Assembly: GCF_006438785.1 (NCBI RefSeq)
Contig: NZ_RCZB01000004.1
Coordinates: 358,918-422,917, forward strand
Length of the DNA: 64,000 nt
Source of the DNA: Rhodanobacter glycinis
GTDB lineage: Bacteria; Pseudomonadota; Gammaproteobacteria; Xanthomonadales; Rhodanobacteraceae
Reading direction: 5' to 3'
The position numbers were made by a program, and so were the translations under genes. The notes beneath the pieces are model-generated. The model had not been told where the DNA came from. It was given only the letters and a program-made list of their open reading frames with translations, and searched no databases. Positions 58,416-64,000 of the stretch are shown here, one piece after another; position 1 is the first letter of the stretch, and every line of letters begins with the position of its first letter.

Positions 58416-59261
58416 ATGCCCGCCGCCCACGACGCCACCACGCCGGCCCGGAAATTCCACTTCATTTCCGGGCTGCCACGCTCGGGCAGCACCCTGCTGG
58501 CCGCCATCCTCAACCAGAACCCGCGCTTCCGTGCCGGCATGACCAGCCCGCTGGCCGACATCATGGGCGTGGTGATCGCCGAGGCGAGCAGCAAGAACGA
58601 TTTCTCCTTCGACGTTTCCGACGACCAGCGCGCCGCGATGCTGCGCGGCCTGGTCGAAAACTTCTACGCCGAACAGGCGGACGCCGGCGTGGTGTTCGAC
58701 ACCAGCCGCCTGTGGTGCAGCCGGATGCCGCTGCTCGACACGCTGTTCCCGGGGGCGAAGGTGATCGCGTGCGTGCGCCAGCTGTCCTGGGTGCTCGACA
58801 GCATGGAGCGGCTGGTGCGCAAGCAACCGGTCAACGTCAGCAAGGTGTTCCGCTTCGACACCAACACCACGGTGTACTCGCGCGTCGAGGCGCTGACCGA
58901 TCCGCGCGGCATGGTGGGGTTTGCCTTCCAGGCGACCAAGGACGCGTTCTACGGCCAGTACGCCCCGGGCCACCTGCTGCTGCTGACCTACGAAAGCCTG
59001 GTGCGCAATCCCTCGGCGGCGATGCGCGCGGTCTACCAGTTCATCGGCGAGCCCTGGTTCGAACACGACTTCGACAACATCGCCTTCCAGGCCGACGAGT
59101 TCGACGCCCGCGTCGGCATGCCCGGGCTGCATACCGTGCGCCCGAAGGTGGAACCTATCGAACGCACCTCGATCCTGCCGCGCGAAATCTTCGCCCGCTT
59201 CGTCAACGAGTCGTTCTGGATGGATCCGAAGAACAATGTTAGTCAGGTGCCGATCGTGTAG
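58416..59261 (+). CDS. Sulfotransferase family protein
   Basis: 281 residues, with CAGGAGAG upstream of the start. The PAPS 5'-phosphosulfate-binding loop is FISGLPRSGSTLLAAIL (residues 15-31). The 3'-phosphate region is near VIACVRQLSWVLDSMERL, and LLLTYESLVRNPSAAMRAVYQFIG is a family signature. It would transfer sulfate to a hydroxyl or amine of an unknown acceptor. It lies 81 nt after the LacI gene and is the last gene of this strand block; whether it belongs to the sugar pathway is unclear. Confidence 0.88.
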   Translation: MPAAHDATTPARKFHFISGLPRSGSTLLAAILNQNPRFRAGMTSPLADIMGVVIAEASSKNDFSFDVSDDQRAAMLRGLVENFYAEQADAGVVFDTSRLWCSRMPLLDTLFPGAKVIACVRQLSWVLDSMERLVRKQPVNVSKVFRFDTNTTVYSRVEALTDPRGMVGFAFQATKDAFYGQYAPGHLLLLTYESLVRNPSAAMRAVYQFIGEPWFEHDFDNIAFQADEFDARVGMPGLHTVRPKVEPIERTSILPREIFARFVNESFWMDPKNNVSQVPIV

Positions 59262-59314
59262 GACGGGCGCTGCCGTTTTGCGGTTTCCGATATTGATAAA
59301 ACCATGTGGAGCAA

Positions 59315-59535
59315 GAGCGTTTCGTCCTCCTGCGGAGGGCGAGTAACTTTTCTCTGCGTGGCCAGAGAAAAGTCACCAAAAGAGAGGCCACCCTCCTCGG
59401 CGCTTGCCGGGCTGCGCCCGGCAAGTCCGTGAGCCGCGGCCGGGCTTTTCGACAGCACATCCCTGTGCTGGCGAAAAGGAGTCGACATCGTGTCGACTCC
59501 CCTGCGGGCCTGTCGTCCACGACTCACCGCCTCAC
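59315..59535. repeat. Hairpin-rich dispersed repeat element
   Basis: About 220 bp made of consecutive inverted repeats: CTTTTCTCTG/CAGAGAAAAG (59347-59372), CTTGCCGGG/CCCGGCAAG (59403-59425), a CTTTTCG…CGAAAAG arm enclosing CAGCACA/TGTGCTG, and GGAGTCGAC/GTCGACTCC (59478-59500). The layout 'GAGTAACTTTTCTCTG … AGTCACCAAAAG' is like a repeat I recall from several xanthomonad genomes. No gene inside. Confidence 0.6.
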
Positions 59536-59699
59536 AAGGGATTGAAGATCAAAGGCAACAGCAACGGCAACGGCAATCAAAAACGGGTGAGGTTCTCGAC
59601 CGTGTCATGGACGACGCGGATAGCCACAGACCTGTCTTGACACCCCTCCACGGCGGTAGCAGACTCGAATACAAGGAGCGTAGAAACTCCTCGAACAGC

Positions 59700-59800
59700 G
59701 GTCCCCACCTCCGTCAAACCGGTGGGTTTTTTGTGCTCGTGTATCGCGAGCACAGACCGACGCGATGCCTGCGTCGGGAGGGCGGCTAATACAACACCCG
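59700..59800 (+). ncRNA. C4-antisense-RNA-like element
   Basis: It contains a CCCACC/GGTGGG stem followed by six T, then stems GTGCTCG/CGAGCAC and CCGACGC/GCGTCGG. Two segments are complementary to the leader of the next gene in the same order: CGCGAGCACAGAC (59745-59757) against GTCTGTTCGCGG (59820-59831, with a 2-nt bulge), and GTCGGGAGG (59773-59781) against CCTCCCGAC (59839-59847, perfect). This a'-b' then a-b layout is that of the phage P1/P7 C4 antisense RNA and its target. Assignment by recall of that architecture. Confidence 0.55.
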
Positions 59801-59817
59801 CAAGGGGAATACGCCCG

Positions 59818-59849
59818 CCGTCTGTTCGCGGTTTCTAACCTCCCGACTT
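59818..59849 (+). promoter_or_regulatory. Target sites of the C4-like RNA in the leader of the XAC0095-like gene
   Basis: Two blocks, 59820-59831 and 59839-59847, are reverse complements of the two exposed segments in the C4-like element just upstream. They lie 55-80 nt before the start codon at 59902. Pairing in trans could trigger premature termination or hide the leader, as in the P1 system (inference). Confidence 0.45.
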
Positions 59850-59901
59850 CCCGTCCGCCGTCGCGGCGTGCACGGGTACTTCATGGTGCGAGGAGGCGAG
59901 C

Positions 59902-60573
59902 ATGTCGACGATCGAATCGGATGATCTGGCAACGATGGGGTATTTCCTGCCGGAGGACAGCCAGCTGCGGCTGAAGCAGCTGCGCGAGTATGTGGAGTTT
60001 CTCGCCAACCTGGCGCGACCGCGTAGGCCGGACGAGGGAATGGAGTGTTTCGCGGAGATTCGCCCGGGCGAAGTGGCGATCTGCATGGAGCTGCTGGAGG
60101 AGCAGGTCGCTCAGGTGCTGGGCGAACTTTCCTGGCCGGCAAGGCGTGGTGAAACGGCGGCAGCAGGCGAGGCCGACGCAGACGCGAAGGCTTGCACTCA
60201 AGCCCCGCAACCGGAGGTCGCCGAGCCGGTGATGGATGAGGCCGGTAACCGCCTCCTCGTCGGCGTCACCCTGGATCAAATCGACGAGATCAACCTGCTG
60301 CTGAGCAGCCTGCGGGCCCTTGGCAATGTGGTGACCTGCAGCGATCACGCCGAGTTATCCGACGTCACGCTGTCGATCATGGGCGATGCCATCGTCCGCG
60401 ACGTGGAGAAGCTGCGCGACATCATGAGCGCCGTGCAGGGGCAGAAGCTGGGGCCACTGCACGCTACGAAACCCGGTGTGCGCGAGGAGTGGGCCACTTA
60501 CGGCGTACTCCCGACGTGCTTACCCATGGGCAGCGTGTCGCCCATCGTGCGGCAGTTGCCCACCTACCAGTAG
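59902..60573 (+). CDS. XAC0095-like family protein
   Basis: 223 residues; AGGAGG 7 nt upstream. The N-terminal part (TMGYFLPEDSQLRLKQLREY … ARPRRPDEGMECFAEIRPGE) resembles the small XAC0095 family of xanthomonads, recalled without a search. A helical second half (LDQIDEINLLLSSLRALGNV … SIMGDAIVRDVEKLRDIMSAV) could be a related second module. No signal or membrane segment. The function of the family is not known. The C4-like RNA upstream suggests phage- or plasmid-type control. Confidence 0.65.
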   Translation: MSTIESDDLATMGYFLPEDSQLRLKQLREYVEFLANLARPRRPDEGMECFAEIRPGEVAICMELLEEQVAQVLGELSWPARRGETAAAGEADADAKACTQAPQPEVAEPVMDEAGNRLLVGVTLDQIDEINLLLSSLRALGNVVTCSDHAELSDVTLSIMGDAIVRDVEKLRDIMSAVQGQKLGPLHATKPGVREEWATYGVLPTCLPMGSVSPIVRQLPTYQ

Positions 60574-60587
60574 CGGCGCAGCACCGT

Positions 60588-60618
60588 GCGCCAGCGAACC
60601 AGCCGTGCTCGCTGGCGC
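60588..60618. terminator. Hairpin after the XAC0095-like gene
   Basis: GCGCCAGCGA-accagccgtgc-TCGCTGGCGC, a 10-bp perfect stem 14 nt after the stop codon. No T-run follows, so its role as terminator is uncertain. Confidence 0.45.
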
Positions 60619-60660
60619 GGATCCCGTCCCCTGAAAGCAATGAAAGAATAAAAGGGGATC

Positions 60661-60708
60661 AAAGAGAACGGAGGTAGCTAAATTGGATTGATTACTTCCG
60701 TTCCCTTT
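60661..60708. repeat. Inverted-repeat element at the break in intI
   Basis: AAAGAGAACGGAGGTA and TACTTCCGTTCCCTTT form a 16-bp stem with two mismatches (both G-U in RNA) around a 16-nt AT-rich loop. It begins exactly where integrase homology ends, and the flank AAAAGGGGATC resembles ends of REP/MITE-like elements. It may be what interrupted the integrase gene. Confidence 0.45.
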
Positions 60709-60824
60709 GTTGCCCGGTCGGTTCGTACGCTGTAATGCTTCAGCTGCAACCGGGCACGTACCTGATCCAGCAGTCGCGGCGTTTTCGCCTCCGTTACACC
60801 CACACTTTCGCCTGCGTAACTCAT
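60681..60824 (-). pseudogene. intI: Truncated integron integrase (intI), N-terminal remnant
   Basis: From the ATG at 60824 the frame reads MSYAGESVGV, then LLDQVRARLQLKHYSVRTD, the N-terminal core-binding segment of integron tyrosine recombinases (IntI: LLDQ(V/L)R…HYS(L/I)RTE). Homology ends after about 38 residues, followed by unrelated codons and a stop; the catalytic RHRY domain is gone. The minus-strand orientation, divergent from the cassettes about 160 bp away, is the canonical integron layout. Confidence 0.75.
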
Positions 60825-60973
60825 ACACCCTAAGAATCGTCGGATAACACCAGCAGCTTGCCTCCCCTCATCGCGCCACGCAGCGTCGCAAGGGCCTGAA
60901 GGTCTATAGGAAGTTTCCCTTGTGCAGCCTTGATCGACGTCCGCATACTCTGCGCAACACCCCACTTTTGGGG

Positions 60974-60990
60974 TCTAATTAGCGTTAGGC
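60974..60990 (+). other. attI-like recombination site
   Basis: CTAATTAGCGTTAGGC: the core GTTAGGC (60984-60990) sits about 160 bp from the intI start and is followed directly by the first cassette gene. It is the position expected for attI (cleavage within GTTRRRY). Confidence 0.6.
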
Positions 60991-60993
60991 CTC

Positions 60994-61398
60994 ATGAAGA
61001 GACTCCTTGCAGCCCTTATGGTTTTCATCAGTATCAGCGCTTACGCAGCTGATGCATTTCACTACGATCAGCGCTTGGCAATCGATCTTTCTCGTGCGTA
61101 CTTAAGCGCTTTCAATCGGCAACATCCAACTCAAAGTGGCTACACGGACGCTGCTCATGGGCTGGTCTCATCTGCTATCGCTGCTCACGACCGGCATCTG
61201 GTCTTTGTCACTTTTGCAGGTAGCAGCGGTTCAGCTGGTTCTTACGTAGAGTTGGAGCTTTGCAAAGAGACAAATTTGCTCACCGTTGTCGAAGCTGGTG
61301 CTGTCGACAACATTCAAGCCTACCGAGACGGCGTTATGCGCGTTAACTCAAAAATATATGTTGCAAGCCCAGCTGTATGCCCAGTCGAAGTGCCATGA
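60994..61398 (+). CDS. Integron cassette 1: secreted hypothetical protein
   Basis: 134 residues. A clear signal peptide (MKRLLAALMVFISISAYAAD, cleavage after AYA) and a mature domain of about 115 residues (FHYDQRLAIDLSRAYLSAF … LVFVTFAGSSGSAGSYVELELCKETN) with two Cys. No known family recognised. Base composition is lower in GC than the flanks, and it lies exactly between the attI-like end and attC1, the usual cassette arrangement. Confidence 0.75.
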   Translation: MKRLLAALMVFISISAYAADAFHYDQRLAIDLSRAYLSAFNRQHPTQSGYTDAAHGLVSSAIAAHDRHLVFVTFAGSSGSAGSYVELELCKETNLLTVVEAGAVDNIQAYRDGVMRVNSKIYVASPAVCPVEVP

Positions 61399-61399
61399 T

Positions 61400-61456
61400 G
61401 CCTAACATTTCGTTCAAGGCGGACGGCTACGCCGCCGCTTAACTCTAGCGTTAGGC
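61400..61456 (+). other. attC site 1
   Basis: 57 bp from GCCTAAC to GTTAGGC, with the internal inverted pair AAGGCGG…CCGCCGCTT and an AACTCTAGC stretch before the right core. This is the length and symmetry of a short attC. It differs from attC2 at one position only. Confidence 0.92.
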
Positions 61457-61459
61457 CTC

Positions 61460-61846
61460 ATGGATAGAAACTCGCCAACCTCATCCCTCGGGACCGTAGT
61501 CATCACCTTGCTCGTGTGGCTATCGTTATGGCCAGTCATTGGCTCCGCATTGACCTTCCTGGGAGCGATCCCTACCCGCTGGCCTGCACTTGTCTACTTC
61601 GCCAATTCGGCAATGCCGTGGCGCATTGTGTTCCTTCTTTCCGGCTGTGTAGCACTCGTCTCTGCGTGGCTCGTGCACAAGCGAAAGATGGTTCCAGCGT
61701 TGGCAACAGCCGTCATCTTTGCGGCACTGTACATTCCAACCTTCCCCATTGTTTGGGCGCAACGTACCATCGCGATGGGCGTTGCCGCTGTTCCAGCGCT
61801 ACTCATCGGCTACTTGCTAATCAAGTCACGCCGGCGTAAGGCCTAA
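61460..61846 (+). CDS. Integron cassette 2: small membrane protein
   Basis: 128 residues with four predicted membrane helices (about 11-30, 37-50, 53-68, 75-95 and a final LLIGYLLI). No family recognised. The start follows attC1 by 3 nt and the stop codon TAA lies inside attC2, as is common in cassettes. Lower GC than the chromosome. Confidence 0.75.
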   Translation: MDRNSPTSSLGTVVITLLVWLSLWPVIGSALTFLGAIPTRWPALVYFANSAMPWRIVFLLSGCVALVSAWLVHKRKMVPALATAVIFAALYIPTFPIVWAQRTIAMGVAAVPALLIGYLLIKSRRRKA

Positions 61847-61897
61847 CATTTCGTTCAAGGCGGACGGCTACGCCGCCGCTTAACTCCAGCGTTAGGC
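61841..61897 (+). other. attC site 2
   Basis: 57 bp from GCCTAAC to GTTAGGC; identical to attC1 except C for T at one position (AACTCCAGC). Such near-identity is usual within one chromosomal integron array. Confidence 0.92.
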
Positions 61898-61921
61898 TTC
61901 ACAACAACGGACCCACGACGA

Positions 61922-62593
61922 ATGTCCAGCGACGTCATCATTGAATCCTTCGAAGATCTACATGAATTTTCGAGACCCGTGAAGAATGTATATCCAATTT
62001 TTCGAGGGGTTCGTGATGCGACGAATCACACTCTTATGCCCACCCTAGGACGTGTTCAGTTACGAAAAGGCGTATCAATCTCAAGCTATGAACAACGAGT
62101 GTTCAAGGTTTTCAAGGAAGCTGCAGTACCCTATCTGAGCTCGCTACCACAGAGCAATTGGGAATGGCTAGCTTTAGCGCAGCATCACGGACTCCCAACG
62201 CGCCTGCTCGATTGGACACATAATCCTTTAGTTGCCGCCTATTTTGCCGTGGCACGTGACTTTGATGATGACAGCGCGATTTACTCATTTACGACATCGC
62301 AAACCGTAGACGAGAAAAAATCGCCAAACCCTTTTACCGTGGATTGTGTATCACGCTACCGCCCTTCGCACATTACGCAACGAATTGTTGTCCAAAAAGG
62401 TCTGTTTACTGTTCATCCTGACCCCGCTTCTGTACTTGTCTCGAAAAATATTCGGAAAGCAATCATCCCGTCGAGCAAACGCCACGCATTGAGGGAGCAG
62501 CTGTACCGCTACGGTGTCTCGTTAGGTTCGCTTTTCCCAGGACTAGACGGACTAGCGGGAGAAATTGCGTGGCGCTATAGCACCGAACGGTAG
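61922..62593 (+). CDS. Integron cassette 3: FRG-domain protein
   Basis: 223 residues. The name-giving FRG motif is at residues 27-29 (NVYPIFRGVRDATNH), followed by the family signature WLALAQHHGLPTRLLDWTHNPLVAAYFAVA. Members are found in mobile islands and integrons; biochemical activity is not established, and a role in phage defence or toxicity has only been suggested. Markedly AT-richer than the host, consistent with recent transfer. Followed by half of an attC site. Confidence 0.85.
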   Translation: MSSDVIIESFEDLHEFSRPVKNVYPIFRGVRDATNHTLMPTLGRVQLRKGVSISSYEQRVFKVFKEAAVPYLSSLPQSNWEWLALAQHHGLPTRLLDWTHNPLVAAYFAVARDFDDDSAIYSFTTSQTVDEKKSPNPFTVDCVSRYRPSHITQRIVVQKGLFTVHPDPASVLVSKNIRKAIIPSSKRHALREQLYRYGVSLGSLFPGLDGLAGEIAWRYSTER

Positions 62594-62649
62594 CATGCAA
62601 TAATTGGTTTTTCGATCGTAAACTTTAGTCGAACATTTACTATGCAAAT

Positions 62650-62656
62650 GCCTAAC
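62650..62656 (+). other. attC half-site (left core only)
   Basis: GCCTAAC occurs 57 nt after the FRG stop, but no matching GTTAGGC follows within about 200 bp. The array is probably truncated here. Confidence 0.5.
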
Positions 62657-63050
62657 TATTCCGTAAGAGACTTCCGATCAAGCCCAGACGCATGAGTCTT
62701 TTGCCCTGAGCTTTCGGGCCACTGTTGGTCATCGTGTTGTCCTCTTTGCTGCGTCGTGCGCGTCAGTGCTATGCGTGCTGCAACGAATGTCAGACTGCAT
62801 TTCCGTAATCGGTCTTGTTGAACCGATGCCACTGGCTCGGACCTGTGTATAAACCGCACCCGAAGACCTCGTTCGTTCATCGGACTGTCCGGTGCCCGGG
62901 GATCAGCCGAAGCACCATTTGGACGTCCAAAGCTAGGGTCAGAGTGGACTTTCGAGCGACCCTCCTGGCCGAAAGCGGGACATGGGACAACTAATGCCGC
63001 GCGACGGCGTAAGATCCGCCTCTATAGTTTCCAACCGTTCCGCGGGGCTT
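62657..63050. other. Non-coding stretch after the cassette array
   Basis: About 390 bp in which I see no supported gene. Short minus-strand frames exist but look random. A fragment GGGTCAGAGTGGAC near 62937 resembles ends of REP-type elements. Confidence 0.4.
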
Positions 63051-63287
63051 ATGGCTTACGAAGCTACACCGAGAAGGGCATCGGCTCTGAGACCGCGAGT
63101 GCTCAGGGCGAGTGCATACGTCGGCCTTCTGGTCTCCGGAGTGCTGGTATTTTTTCTGCCTTGGTTGCTCGCCTCCCAGTTCTCGATGAAGGTGGCGCCT
63201 GCATGGGGGCTGGGTGACTTTGCATTTGCCCTTTGCGCGGCCGGCGCCTTGATTGGGATGTTCATCGGTCGGCGCTTGAAGCTGTGA
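63051..63287 (+). CDS. Small two-helix membrane protein (78 aa)
   Basis: 78 residues from the ATG at 63051; the frame is open back to 62982. A basic N-terminus (MAYEATPRRASALRPRVLRA) precedes two hydrophobic helices (YVGLLVSGVLVFFLPWLLA and FAFALCAAGALIGMFIG) and an RRLKL end. No family recognised. The lack of a clear ribosome binding site keeps confidence moderate. Confidence 0.5.
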   Translation: MAYEATPRRASALRPRVLRASAYVGLLVSGVLVFFLPWLLASQFSMKVAPAWGLGDFAFALCAAGALIGMFIGRRLKL

Positions 63288-63391
63288 GCTTGCTTGACAA
63301 GATCGGGGCTAGGTTCACCTTCTCACGGCAGTAAGTGAACCTAGCCCGATAGTTGGAGGTGCTCTTCGCACCGGAAAAAAGACCCGCCCGC

Positions 63392-63623
63392 GACTCTCCG
63401 AGTACCAAACCCGACTCTTTGCCACCGGCGCCTGGTTCGCCGAGTCTCGACGCCAGGTATTTCCCAGCCGAGCGCGGCTCTTTTTCGGCGGAACATGGCT
63501 GCCGCGAGTGGCAGGCTTGGCTCTTTTCCTGAGGCGCTTGGCTCTCCGAGTGCCAATGCCGGCTCTTTTAGTGTGGCGTCTGGCTCGCGGCGTGCCGCGC
63601 TCGGCTCTTTCAGTCCCGTTCGA
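63392..63623 (+). repeat. Degenerate 21-bp tandem repeat (11 units), probable decayed heptad-repeat gene
   Basis: Eleven units of 21 bp (one of 22) alternate between GGCTCTTTT…GGCGC and GGCTC.CCGAGTGCC types. In frame they encode heptads beginning Gly-Ser, for example GSFPEAL-GSPSANA. The 22-bp unit at 63497-63518 shifts the frame and a stop follows, so no continuous protein spans the tract. Further single units may precede 63392. Confidence 0.7.
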
Positions 63624-63701
63624 CAGGATTCCGGGCCAAGGTCGCGGACGGATTCAAAGACCCCGCAAACCCAGCCGCTGCCGACTACATTTCTTACCTA
63701 T

Positions 63702-64000
63702 CAATGTAATGACCCAGTGAATTCCTGCTCAGGTGTTACCTTTCCGAGGAGACACAGATGAGCGCAGTAATGGACGAAGAGATCAAACGCTGGACAGCGC
63801 GACGGAAGTCGGCGCTGGTGCTGGAAATTATCCAGGGCAAGACCACGCTATCGGAGGCGAGTCGTCAGTTCGACCTGCCGCCGTCGGAGATCGAGAGCTG
63901 GGTCGAGGATGGCAAGCGGGGCATGGAAAACGCCCTTCGTGCCAAGCCCGAGGACGTGCGCGAGCAGTACGAGCGGCAGCTGAAGGATCTGCAAGAAGCC
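63702..64000 (+). mobile_element. IS3-family insertion sequence, left part
   Basis: The transposase orfA starts at 63759 and continues past the window. A possible left end, TGTAATGACCCAGTG, starts near 63702 (TG… as in IS3-type inverted repeats), but the right end is outside, so the boundary is a guess. Confidence 0.6.
63759..64000 (+). CDS. IS3-family transposase OrfA (partial)
   Basis: 80 residues seen from the ATG (AGGAGACAC upstream). MSAVMDEEIKRWTARRKSAL, LSEASRQFDLPPSEIESW (helix-turn-helix) and VREQYERQLKDLQEA (start of the leucine-zipper-like coiled coil) are typical of an IS3-group OrfA with a DUF1153-like N-terminus. The OrfB integrase would lie to the right. Open at the window end. 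Confidence 0.85.

Noticed and set aside
59765..59974. Short plus-strand frame through the C4-like region
   Set aside because: Composition is random-like and it overlaps the better supported RNA element and the XAC0095-like start.
62656..62880. 74-codon minus-strand frame after the cassette array
   Set aside because: No Shine-Dalgarno, no recognisable pattern; probably chance.
63392..63623. CRISPR array
   Set aside because: The units are contiguous 21-bp tandem repeats with no unique spacers, and no cas genes are present.

Overview
The window is high-GC chromosomal DNA from a gammaproteobacterium of the Xanthomonadales, most likely a Rhodanobacter/Dyella-like member of the Rhodanobacteraceae. 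This is inferred from gene content (an XAC0095-like protein, a large TonB-dependent sugar receptor, a Clp-type TGTGA-N6-TCACA site, a xanthomonad-style hairpin-rich dispersed repeat and gene order), not from a database match.

1-4.2 kb: a cobalamin-binding-type radical SAM gene (minus strand, running off the left edge), an HPr-kinase-like gene and an ABC exporter. All three are preceded by the same promoter-like motif GCAACC-N17-CAC(A/T)(T/C)AC, so they look like one co-regulated peptide-modification/export locus. 4.3-8.4 kb: a tRNA with CAU anticodon, a SnoaL-like protein, rpoD, dtd and a lipid A-type acyltransferase. 8.4-18.6 kb: a lipopolysaccharide-type assembly region with two ArnT-like membrane glycosyltransferases, several GT2/GT4 enzymes, a CDP-glycerol glycerophosphotransferase-like protein and an O-antigen ligase.

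18.7-46.6 kb: mostly housekeeping. It holds rsmB-fmt-def (minus, overlapping by 4 nt) divergent from a LysM protein, dprA, topA and tsaC; then an AMP-dependent ligase, a class D beta-lactamase, purD, a YbaY-like lipoprotein, a GDSL autotransporter esterase, tex, a GYF/RDD membrane protein, mnmG, a tiny gene with a CRP/Clp operator, pepN, an aldose-1-epimerase-like gene overlapping a PLP dehydratase gene, an EamA transporter and tag. 46.6-48.2 kb holds a decayed NADP oxidoreductase pseudogene and an epimerase-like gene.

48.6-59.3 kb: a sugar-utilisation operon of glucokinase, TonB-dependent receptor, APC permease, a GH2 enzyme carrying the Asp/Glu signature of exo-beta-D-glucosaminidases, a LacI regulator and a sulfotransferase. 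Together they suggest uptake and breakdown of glucosamine-containing (chitosan-like) oligosaccharides.

59.3-64 kb is accessory DNA. It begins with a dispersed hairpin repeat, followed by a C4-antisense-RNA-like element upstream of an XAC0095-like gene. Next is a degenerate integron: a truncated intI on the minus strand, an attI-like end, three AT-richer cassettes (secreted protein, membrane protein, FRG-domain protein), two almost identical 57-bp attC sites and one half-site. The window ends with a small membrane protein, a decayed 21-bp tandem-repeat tract and the start of an IS3-family element.
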